From Pseudomaricurvus sp. HS19 (GTDB taxonomy: Bacteria > Pseudomonadota > Gammaproteobacteria > Pseudomonadales > Cellvibrionaceae): DNA of 64,000 nucleotides. The stretch covers positions 186,001 through 250,000 of the forward strand of contig NZ_WVVW01000011.1 of the NCBI RefSeq assembly GCF_009857815.1, written 5' to 3'. Below are positions 36,039 to 46,102 of the stretch, piece after piece. Positions within the stretch are counted from its first letter, which is position 1; the number at the start of each line of letters is the position of its first letter. Position numbers and translations under genes: made by a program. A model generated the notes under the pieces. That model saw nothing but the letters and a program-made list of their open reading frames with translations, did no database searches and was not told the origin of the DNA.

Positions 36039-36581
36039 TTACCGATACTGCCGCAGCACCATCTGCCCATCCTGCAGGCTCAGCTCCAGCTGCCGCAGGG
36101 CGCTCATTCCCAGCAGTATCTGACCGCCCTTCATGCCCTGGTTGATGCTGGCGGGTACATCCTCAAGGTGTATGGGGCCCAGCTCCAGACTGTTGATCCG
36201 GGTGGCGTAGACGGTGACGGTGCCATTGGCGGTCATGGCCTGCTTGGCTGAACCCGGGGTCAGTCCCAGCAGTGAGGAGAGTGATTTGGGGACAATGACT
36301 TCGGTGGCGCCGGTATCGAGAATAAAGGTGACCGGCTTGCCATTGATCTTGCCGCTGGCCACGAAATGATGCTGGTGGTTGGCTTCCAGGGTGATTTCGA
36401 TCACGCCCGTGGGCGACCCGGACTCGGTGCCTGCTACCGCTGACAGGTCGGTGTTGGGATTGATGCGGGATTCTTCCCAGTTGCCGAAGATCCAGGTCAT
36501 AACGCCCAGGGCCAGCAGCCAGAAGATCCAGAGCATATGCCTGCCAAGGCGTTTCGAGGTGTCCGGGTTGTAGTCGCTCAT
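36039..36581 (-). CDS. Retropepsin-like clan AA aspartic protease (TIGR02281 type)
   Basis: This 180-residue protein has one N-terminal membrane helix (about residues 16-34) and a periplasmic retropepsin-like domain. The active-site motif FILDTGATEVIVP is near residue 88, and the flap and C-terminal ILLGMSALRQLEL are typical. Single-domain proteases of this kind dimerise. Its cellular target is unknown. It lies between nadC and the DUF1631 gene and is transcribed in the same direction as nadC. Confidence 0.88.
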   Translation of the reverse strand: MSDYNPDTSKRLGRHMLWIFWLLALGVMTWIFGNWEESRINPNTDLSAVAGTESGSPTGVIEITLEANHQHHFVASGKINGKPVTFILDTGATEVIVPKSLSSLLGLTPGSAKQAMTANGTVTVYATRINSLELGPIHLEDVPASINQGMKGGQILLGMSALRQLELSLQDGQMVLRQYR

Positions 36582-36826
36582 GCTTCGTGGTGTACCTGTC
36601 GCCAGCCGTTGTAGTAAGGGCAGTGCAGTTGGTGGGCGTTCACTTTATCCAGTGGCGGGTCTGGCGTGCTCTGTGACCCGTTTCGCGAATTGCGACTGTA
36701 TCACTCTGTGACACCGCCGGCTGATCTATACTCCCACAGCTTAAGTCATGTATACATTTGCCGTCACCTGCATGTAACCTGCGGCCACCGCCATGGCGGT
36801 ATACCGTTGACCGGTGGAGTGCCCCC

Positions 36827-38863
36827 TTGTCTGATCCGTCTCCGCAAATTCTTACTGAAGTTCCTGCCTTTGAAGCGATGCAGCATCTGCCTGCACCGGT
36901 CTTGAGACTGCGTGACAACGCGGTTCGGTTGCTGACGCGCGCCTTCAATAACCTCTTTCTGGGCAGTGATGATGTGCTGTTCCGGCTGGCCGCCGAGGCC
37001 GGCAGCAGTGAGGAGCAGAACGCCTATTTTGAATACCTGCGCGAAATACGCCTGCAGCGAACTACGCTGGTGGATCGTTATATGCGCACCCTGGATCAGG
37101 CCTTCGCCAGGGTTTGCGGTCTGGCGGTCGCCCCGCAGGAGCTGGCCGCAGTGTCTGCCACGCAGGTGGATGTGCCCACTTTCGAGAGTATCGAGCTGGC
37201 CCTCGCCCTGGAAACCTCCGTTAGCGCGGTGCAGAAGCAGAGTTCTGCGACCCTGCAAGCCTTGATCGCGGTAACCAATCAATGGCTGCCGGTTCCCGTG
37301 TCGGTACGCAACTTTCCACTCGGGCCGCGGGTGCTGTGTGACAGTTTCCGGATGGTGGCCGAATCACTGCAGATGGATGGGCGCGGGCGCCAGATTCTGG
37401 GAAAACTCTTTGATAAGGCGGTGGTGCAGCAGCTGGAGAGGATTTACCAGCGCCTACAGGAGGTGTTGCGTTCCTCCGAACTGGCTGCGGCCGCTATTGA
37501 AATGGATGCATCTGCGCTGGCAAAAGATCCGCATACCGTTGAGTCGGCAATAGCTGGGGCGGTTACCCGGGAGCAGCTGCTGCAGGTGTTGACCGAGCTG
37601 CAGCGCAGTGACGCGCAGCGCCTGGTCGCCGGCAGTCCGCTGGAGTCGCAGACCCTGGAGCATCTGCAGAGGCAAATTCAGCAACTGTCGGGGCAAGCGG
37701 TTGAGGTGGCAGCCAGTGACTGGCAGGCCATTGAGCTGATGCAGAAGATGTTTGAGTTTATTGTCCGGGACCAGAGCCTGCCGCCTCCCATGCAGGCTCT
37801 GCTGCGGGGCCTTCATATCCCGCTGTTAAAAGTCGCCGTGCTGGATGATGCGGTGTTCAGCGAGGCGGGCCATTGTGCGCGGCGCCTGCTGAACGAACTG
37901 GCGAACGCGGCTCTGGGGTGGCAGGAAGGGGAGGATAGCGGTCCCCATGGTCTGTTTACCCAGGTGCAGAATTGCGTGGTCTACCTGCTGCTGAACTTTA
38001 CCGAAGAGGTGGCCGTGATACAGCAGGCGCTGGATCAGTTTCACGGCAGCCGTGAGCAGGAGTCGCGCAGGGCGTCCCTGCTGGAGCGTCGCACCATTGA
38101 CGCCGAGGATGGCAAGGCAGCGGGTGAGCGGGCCCGCCGCCTGGTAGACGCCGAGTTGCACCCCTACCTGGCCAGTGGGCAACTGCCAACGTGTGTGGCG
38201 GAGTTGCTGCAGGAGGCCTGGCACAAGGTGATGTTGGTTACCCTGTTGAAACAGGGGGCCACCAGTGATGATTGGTACGCATGCCGGCAAACGGTTGAAC
38301 TGTTGGTGTGGTCGGTTACGGCACCGATGGATGGTGAGGGGCGCGCAAAATTGCTGCAAACCCTGCCGGATCTGTTGACCCGGCTGCGGCAGGGACTGGA
38401 CCTGATTGCCATGGACGCCGGACCCCGCAGCCGGTTGCTGGATCAGCTGCAGCAGACCCACCTGCAGCGGCTTTCCGGGGACGAGGGGAGCGGGACAGCG
38501 GTTGCTGGCTCCCCGGTACTAGCCGACTCGGCTCCGGTTGCCGGGAAGGAGAGTCGTGACGAGGGCGATTCCGTCAGTGCCGGGCATCTGGCGCGGGTGG
38601 ATCGGGTTGCCAAGGGATCCTGGTTCGAGGTGCGGGCAGAGGGCGCAGACCCGTGTCGCTGCCGTCTTGCGGCGGTGATCAGCAGCGTGGATAAGTACAT
38701 CTTCGTCGACCGCTCCGGGGTCAAGGTGTCGGAGAAATCGCGGCGGGAGTTTGCCCGGGCGCTGCAGAGCGGCGAGTTTGTCGTCCTGGATGATGGCATG
38801 CTGTTTGATCGCGCCCTCTCTTCGGTGATTGGTGATGTACGGCGGGGCCGCGGGCGCAGCTGA
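36827..38863 (+). CDS. DUF1631 family protein
   Basis: This 678-residue, mostly helical cytoplasmic protein matches the DUF1631 group known in Pseudomonas and relatives. The middle carries DNAVRLLTRAFNNLFLGSDD near the N-terminus and a long helical region. The last about 100 residues form a beta-rich, PilZ-like end (GSWFEVRAEG, CRLAAVISSVDKYIFVDRSG). Function is not established. The TTG at 36827 is chosen because GGAG lies seven bases upstream; the longer in-frame extension has no such signal. Confidence 0.82.
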   Translation: MSDPSPQILTEVPAFEAMQHLPAPVLRLRDNAVRLLTRAFNNLFLGSDDVLFRLAAEAGSSEEQNAYFEYLREIRLQRTTLVDRYMRTLDQAFARVCGLAVAPQELAAVSATQVDVPTFESIELALALETSVSAVQKQSSATLQALIAVTNQWLPVPVSVRNFPLGPRVLCDSFRMVAESLQMDGRGRQILGKLFDKAVVQQLERIYQRLQEVLRSSELAAAAIEMDASALAKDPHTVESAIAGAVTREQLLQVLTELQRSDAQRLVAGSPLESQTLEHLQRQIQQLSGQAVEVAASDWQAIELMQKMFEFIVRDQSLPPPMQALLRGLHIPLLKVAVLDDAVFSEAGHCARRLLNELANAALGWQEGEDSGPHGLFTQVQNCVVYLLLNFTEEVAVIQQALDQFHGSREQESRRASLLERRTIDAEDGKAAGERARRLVDAELHPYLASGQLPTCVAELLQEAWHKVMLVTLLKQGATSDDWYACRQTVELLVWSVTAPMDGEGRAKLLQTLPDLLTRLRQGLDLIAMDAGPRSRLLDQLQQTHLQRLSGDEGSGTAVAGSPVLADSAPVAGKESRDEGDSVSAGHLARVDRVAKGSWFEVRAEGADPCRCRLAAVISSVDKYIFVDRSGVKVSEKSRREFARALQSGEFVVLDDGMLFDRALSSVIGDVRRGRGRS

Positions 38864-38950
38864 GTCCGATTGGTCGGCCCGTCGCCAGCTGGCGCCGATG
38901 GCGGCCCTTGTGTAACCTTGGCCGATAACTTCAAAGATCCGGATAACTTC

Positions 38951-39574
38951 ATGCCATCAGTCCCAGATCCTGTCGCTGACACGGTGGCCGCGCTCACAAT
39001 CGACGGCGATGGCTGGTTGGTGAATGGCAGCCGGCAGCCATCGCCCAATTACGACGACCGCCCCGACCCCGAAGATGTTTCCCTGCTGGTGATTCACAAC
39101 ATCAGCCTGCCGCCAGGCCAATTTGGCACCGGCTGTGTGCAGGATTTTTTCTGCAACCGCCTGGACACTGCAGCCCACCCGTTCTTCGCTGAGATTGCGG
39201 ATCTGCGGGTATCTGCCCATTTTCTGCTGGAGCGCGATGGCAGCATCACCCAGTTTGTGCCGACCCGCGGCCGGGCGTGGCACGCAGGCAAGTCCCGCTT
39301 TCTGGGGCGCGGGGTCTGCAACGACTTTGCGGTGGGCATTGAAGTGGAAGGCACCGATACCGAGGCCTATACCGATCAGCAGTATGCACAGCTGGCCCGT
39401 TTGACCCGGGCGCTGATGGCCCGGCATCCGGCCATCACCCCAGCACGCATTACCGGCCACTCCCACATCGCCCCGGGTCGCAAGACCGATCCGGGGCCAG
39501 CCTTTGACTGGCAGCGGCTGTTTGCCGGTGCCGGAATGACCGGCATACCCGATCCCCTCGTTCAGGAGTCCTGA
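38951..39574 (+). CDS. ampD: 1,6-anhydro-N-acetylmuramyl-L-alanine amidase AmpD
   Basis: AmpD is a cytoplasmic zinc amidase that cuts the stem peptide from anhydro-muropeptides imported by AmpG; its loss raises AmpC beta-lactamase in species with AmpR. Zinc ligands are visible in LLVIHNISLPPG and GHSHIAPGRKTDPGPAFDW. The start at MPSVPDPVAD gives 207 residues, slightly longer than E. coli; an upstream in-frame stretch lacks family similarity. The stop overlaps the ampE start (TGATG). No ampC or ampR is present in the window. Confidence 0.96.
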   Translation: MPSVPDPVADTVAALTIDGDGWLVNGSRQPSPNYDDRPDPEDVSLLVIHNISLPPGQFGTGCVQDFFCNRLDTAAHPFFAEIADLRVSAHFLLERDGSITQFVPTRGRAWHAGKSRFLGRGVCNDFAVGIEVEGTDTEAYTDQQYAQLARLTRALMARHPAITPARITGHSHIAPGRKTDPGPAFDWQRLFAGAGMTGIPDPLVQES

Positions 39575-40461
39575 TGACATTTCTCACGGTGGTTATTGTC
39601 TTTGCGGTGGTGCAGTACCTGGGTTCTGCTGCCAGTGTGCAGCGCGATGGCTGGCTGAACGAATGGTTTGCCACCGCCAGGGTGCGGCTTGGGGCTGGCG
39701 TACCGGGTTGGGTGGTGCAGGTTCTGCTGCCGGTGGTGTTGCTCTGGCTGGTGATGTTCCTGCTCAGCCGGGTTTCTGCCTGGCTGGTGCTGTTGGCTTC
39801 GGTACCGGTAATACTGTGGAGCCTGGGGCGGGGCGAACTCAAGGCCAGCCTGCTGCAGTATTGCGATGCCAGTCGTCGCCAGGATAACGAATCCGGCGCT
39901 ATCTATGCCTGCCGCCTCGGAGCCAATGTCGGGCGGGTGGAGGACTGGGCTGCGCTCAACCACGAGGTTCTGTTGCGCACGGCCTATATGGGGCTGGAAC
40001 GCTGGTTTGTGGTCATCTTCTGGTTCCTGGTGTTGGGGCCAGCCGGCGCGGTGCTCTACCGGGTGGCGGCCTTGTCTGGTGCAGAGCCTGCGGCCAGCGG
40101 CGAGGAGGAGGGGGAGACCTGCGGTGCAGTGGAGGACCCCGGCAACGAGTGGCAGCAGCTGAGCCACCGCCTGTGCTGGCTGCTGGAGTGGCCGGTGGTG
40201 CGTTTGCTCGGGTTGACCTTTGCCCTGAGTGGCAATTTCTCGGGAGCCCTGGGCAACTGGCGCCAGTGGCTGTGGGATGTGGAAAAATCCTCCGCCGAGG
40301 CCATGTCGTTTGCGGTACTGGGAGCCCTGAATATTAACAGCAGTGAGCTGACCCGGGAGCACATCAACGAGCAGGAGCTGGAAGCCCTGATTCCCCTGCT
40401 GCGCCGCAGTTTACTGCTTTGGATTTGTGCGCTGGCTGTCCTGAGCCTGATGGGGTGGTAG
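39574..40461 (+). CDS. ampE: Inner membrane protein AmpE
   Basis: This polytopic protein of 295 residues is in the CobD/AmpE group, with a start overlapping the ampD stop. Several membrane helices are visible near residues 1-20, 45-80 and the C-terminal end. FALSGNFSGALGNW and RDDNESGAIYACRLGA-like segments match AmpE. It has been called a sensor accessory to AmpD, but its role is not well defined. Confidence 0.9.
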   Translation: MTFLTVVIVFAVVQYLGSAASVQRDGWLNEWFATARVRLGAGVPGWVVQVLLPVVLLWLVMFLLSRVSAWLVLLASVPVILWSLGRGELKASLLQYCDASRRQDNESGAIYACRLGANVGRVEDWAALNHEVLLRTAYMGLERWFVVIFWFLVLGPAGAVLYRVAALSGAEPAASGEEEGETCGAVEDPGNEWQQLSHRLCWLLEWPVVRLLGLTFALSGNFSGALGNWRQWLWDVEKSSAEAMSFAVLGALNINSSELTREHINEQELEALIPLLRRSLLLWICALAVLSLMGW

Positions 40462-40605
40462 GCGGTTGTTCAGGCGGGCGGCAGGAAATATGTTGTCCAC
40501 AGCTGGCCTGCGCCAACCGGTACGTTAGTGTTTACGTACCTGCGGGGCCAGTGTCATAAGGGGTCCAGCTATCGAGAATAAATTAATCTAAGCTAGCCAA
40601 AGCCC

Positions 40606-40634
40606 TTGACCCGGTCCGGAGCTGCGAATACTAT
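40606..40634 (+). promoter_or_regulatory. Sigma-70-like promoter in the ampE downstream interval
   Basis: TTGACC and TACTAT are separated by exactly 17 bases, giving five of six and four of six matches to the consensus hexamers. The predicted start point (about 40641) falls on the first base of a 14-base inverted repeat, which suggests a structured transcript. Confidence 0.45.
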
Positions 40635-40734
40635 GAACTTCTTGCCGGCAGAGCTGTACAAACATACAGTTCTTCTCGACAGCAAGGATGCGCCACTAAC
40701 ACAGCACTTGAACTGCGCATGGCTCTGCCGGTAA
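40633..40734 (+). CDS. Possible 33-residue small protein (unrecognised)
   Basis: An ATG with GGAG eleven bases upstream opens a 33-codon frame ending in TAA. The product starts MNFLPAELYKHTVLLDSK and ends LNCAWLCR, with two cysteines. It is not recognised. Against it: the frame lies inside strong inverted repeats, and the ATG overlaps the candidate -10 box, so the promoter above cannot drive it. A non-coding RNA or chance frame is equally likely. Confidence 0.2.
   Translation: MNFLPAELYKHTVLLDSKDAPLTQHLNCAWLCR
40654..40669. promoter_or_regulatory. LexA-like box
   Basis: CTGTACAAACATACAG fits the SOS box pattern CTGT-N8-ACAG with a mostly A/T core. It lies just downstream of the candidate promoter, where a repressor could act. 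About one match of this quality is expected by chance in 64 kb, so it is only a candidate. Confidence 0.3.
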
Positions 40735-40918
40735 GCCCTTCTTTCCAATCCTTTTCAGCGCCAGTCCGGGATGATCCCACCCCTTGATGGCAGGTGAACC
40801 AAGGTGCGTTTTACCCTCTTTTTCTGATTGGTCGATTCCGTACTGAGAGCACATCCGGTAGTAGGTTAATTCTGGTTTTTAATTTTGCTCTCAGTCTTGT
40901 CAGGACAAGTCCGGATGG

Positions 40919-41028
40919 TTGGATCCCCGCCTGCGCGGGGATGACGCGCTTCGGGGCGGGAATCCACTTGCTGGAGGCGCTGAAGCCGCCCGAGACCCCG
41001 GTCATTCCCGCGAAGGCGGGAATCCAGA
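40919..41028. repeat. Two inverted copies of the TCATTCCCGCG palindrome
   Basis: TGGATCCCCGCCTGCGCGGGGATGAC at about 40919-40944 is the reverse form, and GTCATTCCCGCG with AAGGCGGGAATCCAG at 41000-41026 is the forward form. They belong to the same family as the 51-bp array at 15780. The 55 bases between also contain a GCGGGAATCCA tail (40958-40968). Confidence 0.85.
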
Positions 41029-41107
41029 CTCGATAATGCGCCGTTTGCAGATGCTGCAAGGTTCGCCCTCCGAAATATAGTGCGTCTCCTCAGCGGACTC
41101 CAGGCAC

Positions 41108-41137
41108 AAAAAAGCCCGGCACTGTGGCCGGGCTTTT
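41108..41137 (-). terminator. Intrinsic terminator of the small secreted protein gene
   Basis: AAAAAAGCCCGG and CCGGGCTTTTTT pair around CACTGTGG. On the minus strand it follows the stop of the gene at 41190 by about 50 bases and ends in a run of U. The A/T tracts on both sides make it potentially bidirectional. Confidence 0.85.
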
Positions 41138-41189
41138 TTGTATTTGCGAGAAGTGCTCGCAACGCTGTCAGCAGGACAGCGGCAGAGTC

Positions 41190-41447
41190 TTACTTCTGCT
41201 TACAGGCTTTCTTGGCAGCCTTGATCTTCTTCTTGCTGCAGTAAGAGTTGTCGGTCAGACACCACTCTTTGCTGCCTTCGAACTGCACAACAGTGCGTGG
41301 CTCGCTGGTGTTGGAGCAGCTGATTTCCAGCTTGGAGAAGGTGCGGCCGTCGGCGCCCTGCTCGGTGCCTGCGTCTTTCATGGAAGTAGGGCCAGCCAGG
41401 GCGGCGGCGGAGAAGGTCAGCAGGGCTGCGGTCAGTACACGTTTCAT
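41190..41447 (-). CDS. Small secreted protein with four cysteines (unrecognised)
   Basis: This 85-residue protein begins with a clear Sec signal peptide (MKRVLTAALLTFSAAALA, cleavage after Ala-Leu-Ala). The mature part has four cysteines (ISCSNT, EWCLTD, SYCSKK, KACKQK) and a basic C-terminal tail rich in Lys. The pattern suggests a two-disulfide periplasmic or secreted protein. No family was recognised. It has its own terminator and stands alone, with a 180-base gap upstream towards 41627 in which no promoter could be pinpointed. Confidence 0.75.
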   Translation of the reverse strand: MKRVLTAALLTFSAAALAGPTSMKDAGTEQGADGRTFSKLEISCSNTSEPRTVVQFEGSKEWCLTDNSYCSKKKIKAAKKACKQK

Positions 41448-41627
41448 AGTAATGGTGCCTCAATAACTTTTGCTAAGCCCTACTGCATAAAGGGCTTTTA
41501 GGGATGGTGTCGATATCGGGGCGCCATTATAGACAGTTTGTGAAAAAAATACACAGTTCAGTGATGATTAGATGTGTAAAGGAGTGTTTTTTGTGTGGAA
41601 GGTACACAACAACCCTGTTGAACATTA

Positions 41628-42632
41628 TTAATCCGCCCGCCAGCGAAATAATTTTGCTGCCAAAAGCAGGAAAACCGCTGTCATGGCCGCCAGGACCAGC
41701 AGGTGATAGCCCACCTCGTTGATACCGGCGCCGTCCAGCATGACGGAGCGGGCCGCCTGCACTATGTGGGTCAGGGGCAGGACTTCGGCCACCACCGACA
41801 TCCAGTGAGGGGCTCCATCCAGGGAGAACCAGACCTCCGAGAGCAGCAGCATGGGAAAGGTGAGAAAGTTCAGCAGGCCGTTGGCCAGTTCCTCATTGGC
41901 CAGGCGGCTGGCGATAATCAGGCCCAGGGAGAGGATGCAGATGTTACCCAATACCGCAATCAGTAACAGTAGCCAGTAACTGCCCAGCATCAGGAAATTG
42001 AGGAACCAGTCTGACACCAGATACACCATAACGCTGACCATCAGCATGATCAGCAGCCGGGACAGCAGCTGTGCGGAGAGGAAGGTCAGGGGGGAGACCG
42101 GGGCGGCCTGTAATCGCTTGAGGACACCATTTTTACGGTAGCGCACAATCACATAGCCGACGCCAAAGAGGCCGCTGAACATCAGGTTCATGGCCAGGAT
42201 CCCCGGTATGACCCAGTCCACATAGCGAACCTTGCGACCGGCCAGGGTCTCTGCGCTCCAGTTGGCTCCGCTGGTGTCGCTGGCGATCAGGTCCCGTAGC
42301 GGCTGTGCCCGCACGGAGGTGGGGTTGTACAGGTAGTGGTTGCTGCCATCGGTGTAGAGGAGCAGATCCAGTTGGTGGTGCTCGATTCTCTGGCGGGCTT
42401 TCAATTCGTCGCTGTAGGGCAGCAGTTGCAGATACCCCTTGTCGGCCAGCACGGCTGGCGGGGTTTCTGCAGGGTAGTAGCCCACCTTGAACAGGGTGGG
42501 GTCTTCGCGGGAAAAGGCCAGTGCCACGGCCGCAATAATGAGCGGCGGCATGATAAATGACCAGGAGAGCGAACCGCGGTCACGGTAGTACTCCTTGGTG
42601 CGGGCCAGAAATAAGTTGAGGAGCTGCTTCAC
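41628..42632 (-). CDS. ABC-2 type transporter permease
   Basis: This 334-residue permease has one N-terminal helix, a large extracytoplasmic loop (about residues 45-155) and five C-terminal helices, the usual layout of YhhJ/DrrB-type ABC-2 permeases. Motifs include GILAMNLMFSGLFGVGYVIVRYRKNGVLKRL and the final helix. It partners the ATPase encoded just upstream, with 58 bases between them. The substrate is unknown; drugs, lipids or antibiotics are common for the family. Confidence 0.9.
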   Translation of the reverse strand: MKQLLNLFLARTKEYYRDRGSLSWSFIMPPLIIAAVALAFSREDPTLFKVGYYPAETPPAVLADKGYLQLLPYSDELKARQRIEHHQLDLLLYTDGSNHYLYNPTSVRAQPLRDLIASDTSGANWSAETLAGRKVRYVDWVIPGILAMNLMFSGLFGVGYVIVRYRKNGVLKRLQAAPVSPLTFLSAQLLSRLLIMLMVSVMVYLVSDWFLNFLMLGSYWLLLLIAVLGNICILSLGLIIASRLANEELANGLLNFLTFPMLLLSEVWFSLDGAPHWMSVVAEVLPLTHIVQAARSVMLDGAGINEVGYHLLVLAAMTAVFLLLAAKLFRWRAD

Positions 42633-42690
42633 GTTATCGCTCTCGCTGGTTGTCGTGGCGGGTGGTTCCGGCCCGGCGCAAGCCGGGGTG

Positions 42691-43568
<878 letters not shown>

Positions 43569-43572
<4 letters not shown>

Positions 43573-44834
43573 GCCCGGGCCTCCTCTGCCTGGGGTGCCT
43601 CCTGCCAGGGGGCCATCACTACCAGCAGCAGCATGCCCGGCACCGCCAGCAGTGTACACAGGTAGAAGAAGGTCTCCCATCCGGTGGCTTCGACAATATA
43701 GCCGGTGGCGGCGTTGGCCAGCGAGCGGGGCAGGGCTGCCACTGCTGTAAACAGGGCGAATTGGGTGGCGGTGTAACGATGGTCGGTGGTGCGGGCGATA
43801 AAGGCCACCATGGCTGCGGTGCCCAGTCCAACCCCCAGGTATTCAAAGCCGATCACCAGGCCCAGCAGCCACAGGTTGGCCCCCACGTGCGCCAGCAGGG
43901 CAAAGCCCAGGATCGACAGCATCTGCACCACACCAAAGACCCACAGGGAGCGATTGATGCCCAGCCGGATCATGATGATACCGCCGGCAATGCTGCCGAA
44001 TACCATGGGCCAGAGTGCGGCGTTCTTGGCGATGATGCCGATCTCGCTGAGGCTGAAACCGAGATCAATATAGAAGGGCGTGGAGAGGGCGGTAGCCATG
44101 TTATCGCCCAGCTTGTAGAGAAAGATAAACGCCAGTATCAGGGTTGCCTGGCGTACGCCATTGCGGTTGAAAAACTCCTGGAAGGGCTCGGTGACGGCGC
44201 TGCGCAAGGTGTGCGGTGTATAGCGGTGTTCGGGCTCATCGATGCAAAGGGTGAGGGCGATACCCAGCAGCATAAATGCAGCGGTAACCGCAAAAACGGT
44301 CTGCCAGTCAAAGTGGTCGGCCAGGATCAGGGACAGCGATCCGGGAATCAGACCGGCAATACGGTAGGCGTTGATGTGTATGGAGTTGCCGAAGCCGAGT
44401 TCTGTGTCCGGCAGAATCTCACGGCGGTAGGCGTCTAAAACAACATCCTGGCTGGCGCTGAAGAAGGCCACTGCCGCTGCCAGCCAGGTAATGATCAATA
44501 AATTGTTGTTGAGATCCAGCCAGGGCAGGGCGGCGATGCTCAGCAGCAGCATAATCTGGGTCAGCAGCATCCAGCCGCGGCGCAACCCCAGAAATGGCAG
44601 GCTGAAACGATCCATCAGCGGTGCCCACAGAAACTTCCAGGTGTAGGGCAGGTTAATCAGGGTAAACAGCCCGATCTCTTTCAGGCCGATGCCCTCGGTG
44701 CGCATCCACGCCGGCACCAATTGCGCCAGGATGTAGAGCGGCAGGCCGGAACTGAAGCCGGTGAAGATACAGATCAGGGTGCGGCGGTTGAATATCGCTT
44801 GTTGCAGGGAGCTACGGGATTCGCTGGCTGTCAT
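43569..44834 (-). CDS. ampG: AmpG-like MFS muropeptide permease
   Basis: This 421-residue major facilitator protein has about 12 helices and the AmpG signatures GFSSGLPLYILAQLVPAWMR near the N-terminus, LPYTWKFLWAPLMDRF and SASQDVVLDAYRRE. AmpG imports GlcNAc-anhydroMurNAc peptides for recycling, feeding the AmpD reaction. Linkage to ampDE on the same segment supports the call. The start at MTASESRSS was chosen for family fit; no strong ribosome binding site marks it. A start 33 bases upstream is possible. Confidence 0.88.
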
Positions 44835-45028
44835 GGTTACGTCGGTCTGAAAGGCAGGGCTTACCATAGCGGATTGGTCGCGCAGTGAATAGCGTTTGCC
44901 GCCGCCGGCGAATGCCTCTGTGAACTGACCGGCTAAACCATTTACACCTTTGTAGCGTAGGCATTGCCAGCTTCATTGTTTACACTATCGCGCAATGTGA
45001 TACGCCTGACAAAAAACGGGGAACAGTT

Positions 45029-46063
45029 ATGATTCGAGTGGTAGCGGCTGCGGCTCTATCCGTTGCGGTAGCGCAGGCTGCCTACAGTGGTGAACTGGTA
45101 CTTGCCAATGGGGACCGGATTGAGGGTGAGCTGGTCAGTATGGATAACGGCACCATTACCTGGAAATCCCCCAGTTTTGGTGAGGTGACCGTACCCAAAG
45201 AGAAAGTGGTCAACATGACCACCGGCACCCAGTTCAAGGTGCTGGGCAACAAGGAGCCCTGTGACCTGCTGGGCATGAGCGACAATCGCCTGAACTACAA
45301 ATGTGGCGATGGTCCAGTAGAGGCGGGTGACCTGCTGGCGCTGCACGACATGGTGGCTTTCACCGATTACGCCGCAGATTCCGGCTACGTCTACAAGGGC
45401 AAGCTGTCGGTCGCCGCCTCCTTCGAGCGCGGTAATACCGTCGAAGACGATATAGACGCTGCTGCCGGGATCAGCTTCCGCAAGCAGGATATTCGTCATC
45501 GTCTGGATATGTCCTACAGCGGTGAGTCTTCTGACGAAGCGCCGCTGGATGAAGAGTACGACGTGCGCTATCGCTTCGACTACTTCTTTGACGAATTCTG
45601 GTACTGGTACAACCAGGCCCGCTGGGAGGCCAGCGAGCCGGACAACATCAGCGACCGTTACACACTGGGTACCGGTTTGGGTGTGCAGCTGTGGGAAAAC
45701 GCCCGCTCGGCGTTCGCACTGGAAAGCGGTGTTGATTACATCAAGGAGTACCTGGACGGTACCGAAGCTGACCGGCTCGATCCCCTCTGGAATGCCAAGG
45801 ATGAGCACATGGGCTGGCGTCTGGCCTCGGACTTCCGTCACAAGCTGCCCTACAAGATCGAGCTGTTCAACGTGAACGAATTCCTGCAGTCGCTGGAAGA
45901 CCAGGATGACTGGGAGGTCAGTGCCGACCTGGGGGTTACCATGCCACTTGGTCCGGGCCTGTTCACGGAATGGAAGTACGAGTACGACTACGATAACCAG
46001 CCTGCGATTGGTGCCGGCCGGGAAGACAGAAAGTTCACCATCGGTGTTAACTATCAGTGGTAA
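45029..46063 (+). CDS. DUF481 family outer-membrane-type protein
   Basis: A Sec signal peptide (cleavage near AQAAYS) is followed by a short SH3-like domain (LANGDRIEGELVSMDNGTITWKS) and then a DUF481 beta-barrel with alternating aromatic strands, ending in the outer-membrane C-terminal pattern GVNYQW with terminal Trp. The 344-residue length is typical of YdiY-like proteins. The function of the family is poorly known; salt or acid response has been suggested. GGGGAACAGTT precedes the ATG. Confidence 0.88.
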   Translation: MIRVVAAAALSVAVAQAAYSGELVLANGDRIEGELVSMDNGTITWKSPSFGEVTVPKEKVVNMTTGTQFKVLGNKEPCDLLGMSDNRLNYKCGDGPVEAGDLLALHDMVAFTDYAADSGYVYKGKLSVAASFERGNTVEDDIDAAAGISFRKQDIRHRLDMSYSGESSDEAPLDEEYDVRYRFDYFFDEFWYWYNQARWEASEPDNISDRYTLGTGLGVQLWENARSAFALESGVDYIKEYLDGTEADRLDPLWNAKDEHMGWRLASDFRHKLPYKIELFNVNEFLQSLEDQDDWEVSADLGVTMPLGPGLFTEWKYEYDYDNQPAIGAGREDRKFTIGVNYQW

Positions 46064-46070
46064 CACCTGC

Positions 46071-46102
46071 ATCAACCCCGGGCGTCGGCGCCCGGGGTTG
46101 AT
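46071..46102 (+). terminator. Long perfect hairpin after the DUF481 gene
   Basis: A 14-bp perfect stem (ATCAACCCCGGGCG with its complement) closes a TCGG loop seven bases after the stop. Only three T residues follow, so termination may be partial, or the hairpin may protect the mRNA 3' end. Confidence 0.6.

Larger units (their letters stand above)
40462..41189. other. Gene-poor interval rich in inverted repeats downstream of ampE
   Basis: These 728 bases lack a confident gene but hold layered structure. Listed in order: a nested hairpin at 40503-40552 (GGTACGT/ACGTACC inside CTGGCC/GGCCAG); a promoter-like pair TTGACC at 40606 and TACTAT at 40629; an outer inverted repeat CTTGCCGGCAGAGC (40641-40654) with GCTCTGCCGGTAAG (40722-40735); a CTGAGAGCA/TGCTCTCAG stem (40843/40886); a CTTGTC/GACAAG palindrome at 40896-40909; and REP palindromes at 40919-40944 and 41000-41028. 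A 33-codon open frame overlaps the second structure. Confidence 0.6.

Noticed and set aside
40641..40735. 6S RNA or selenocysteine tRNA
   Set aside because: The folded length is about 95 bases, too short for 6S RNA, and no T-loop, anticodon arm or 3' CCA pattern for a tRNA was found.
40794..41036. 80-codon open frame on the plus strand with PDGWIPACAGMT and VIPAKAGIQ-like segments
   Set aside because: These peptide strings are the standard translation of the dispersed TCATTCCCGCG palindromes, so the frame is repeat-derived and not a gene.
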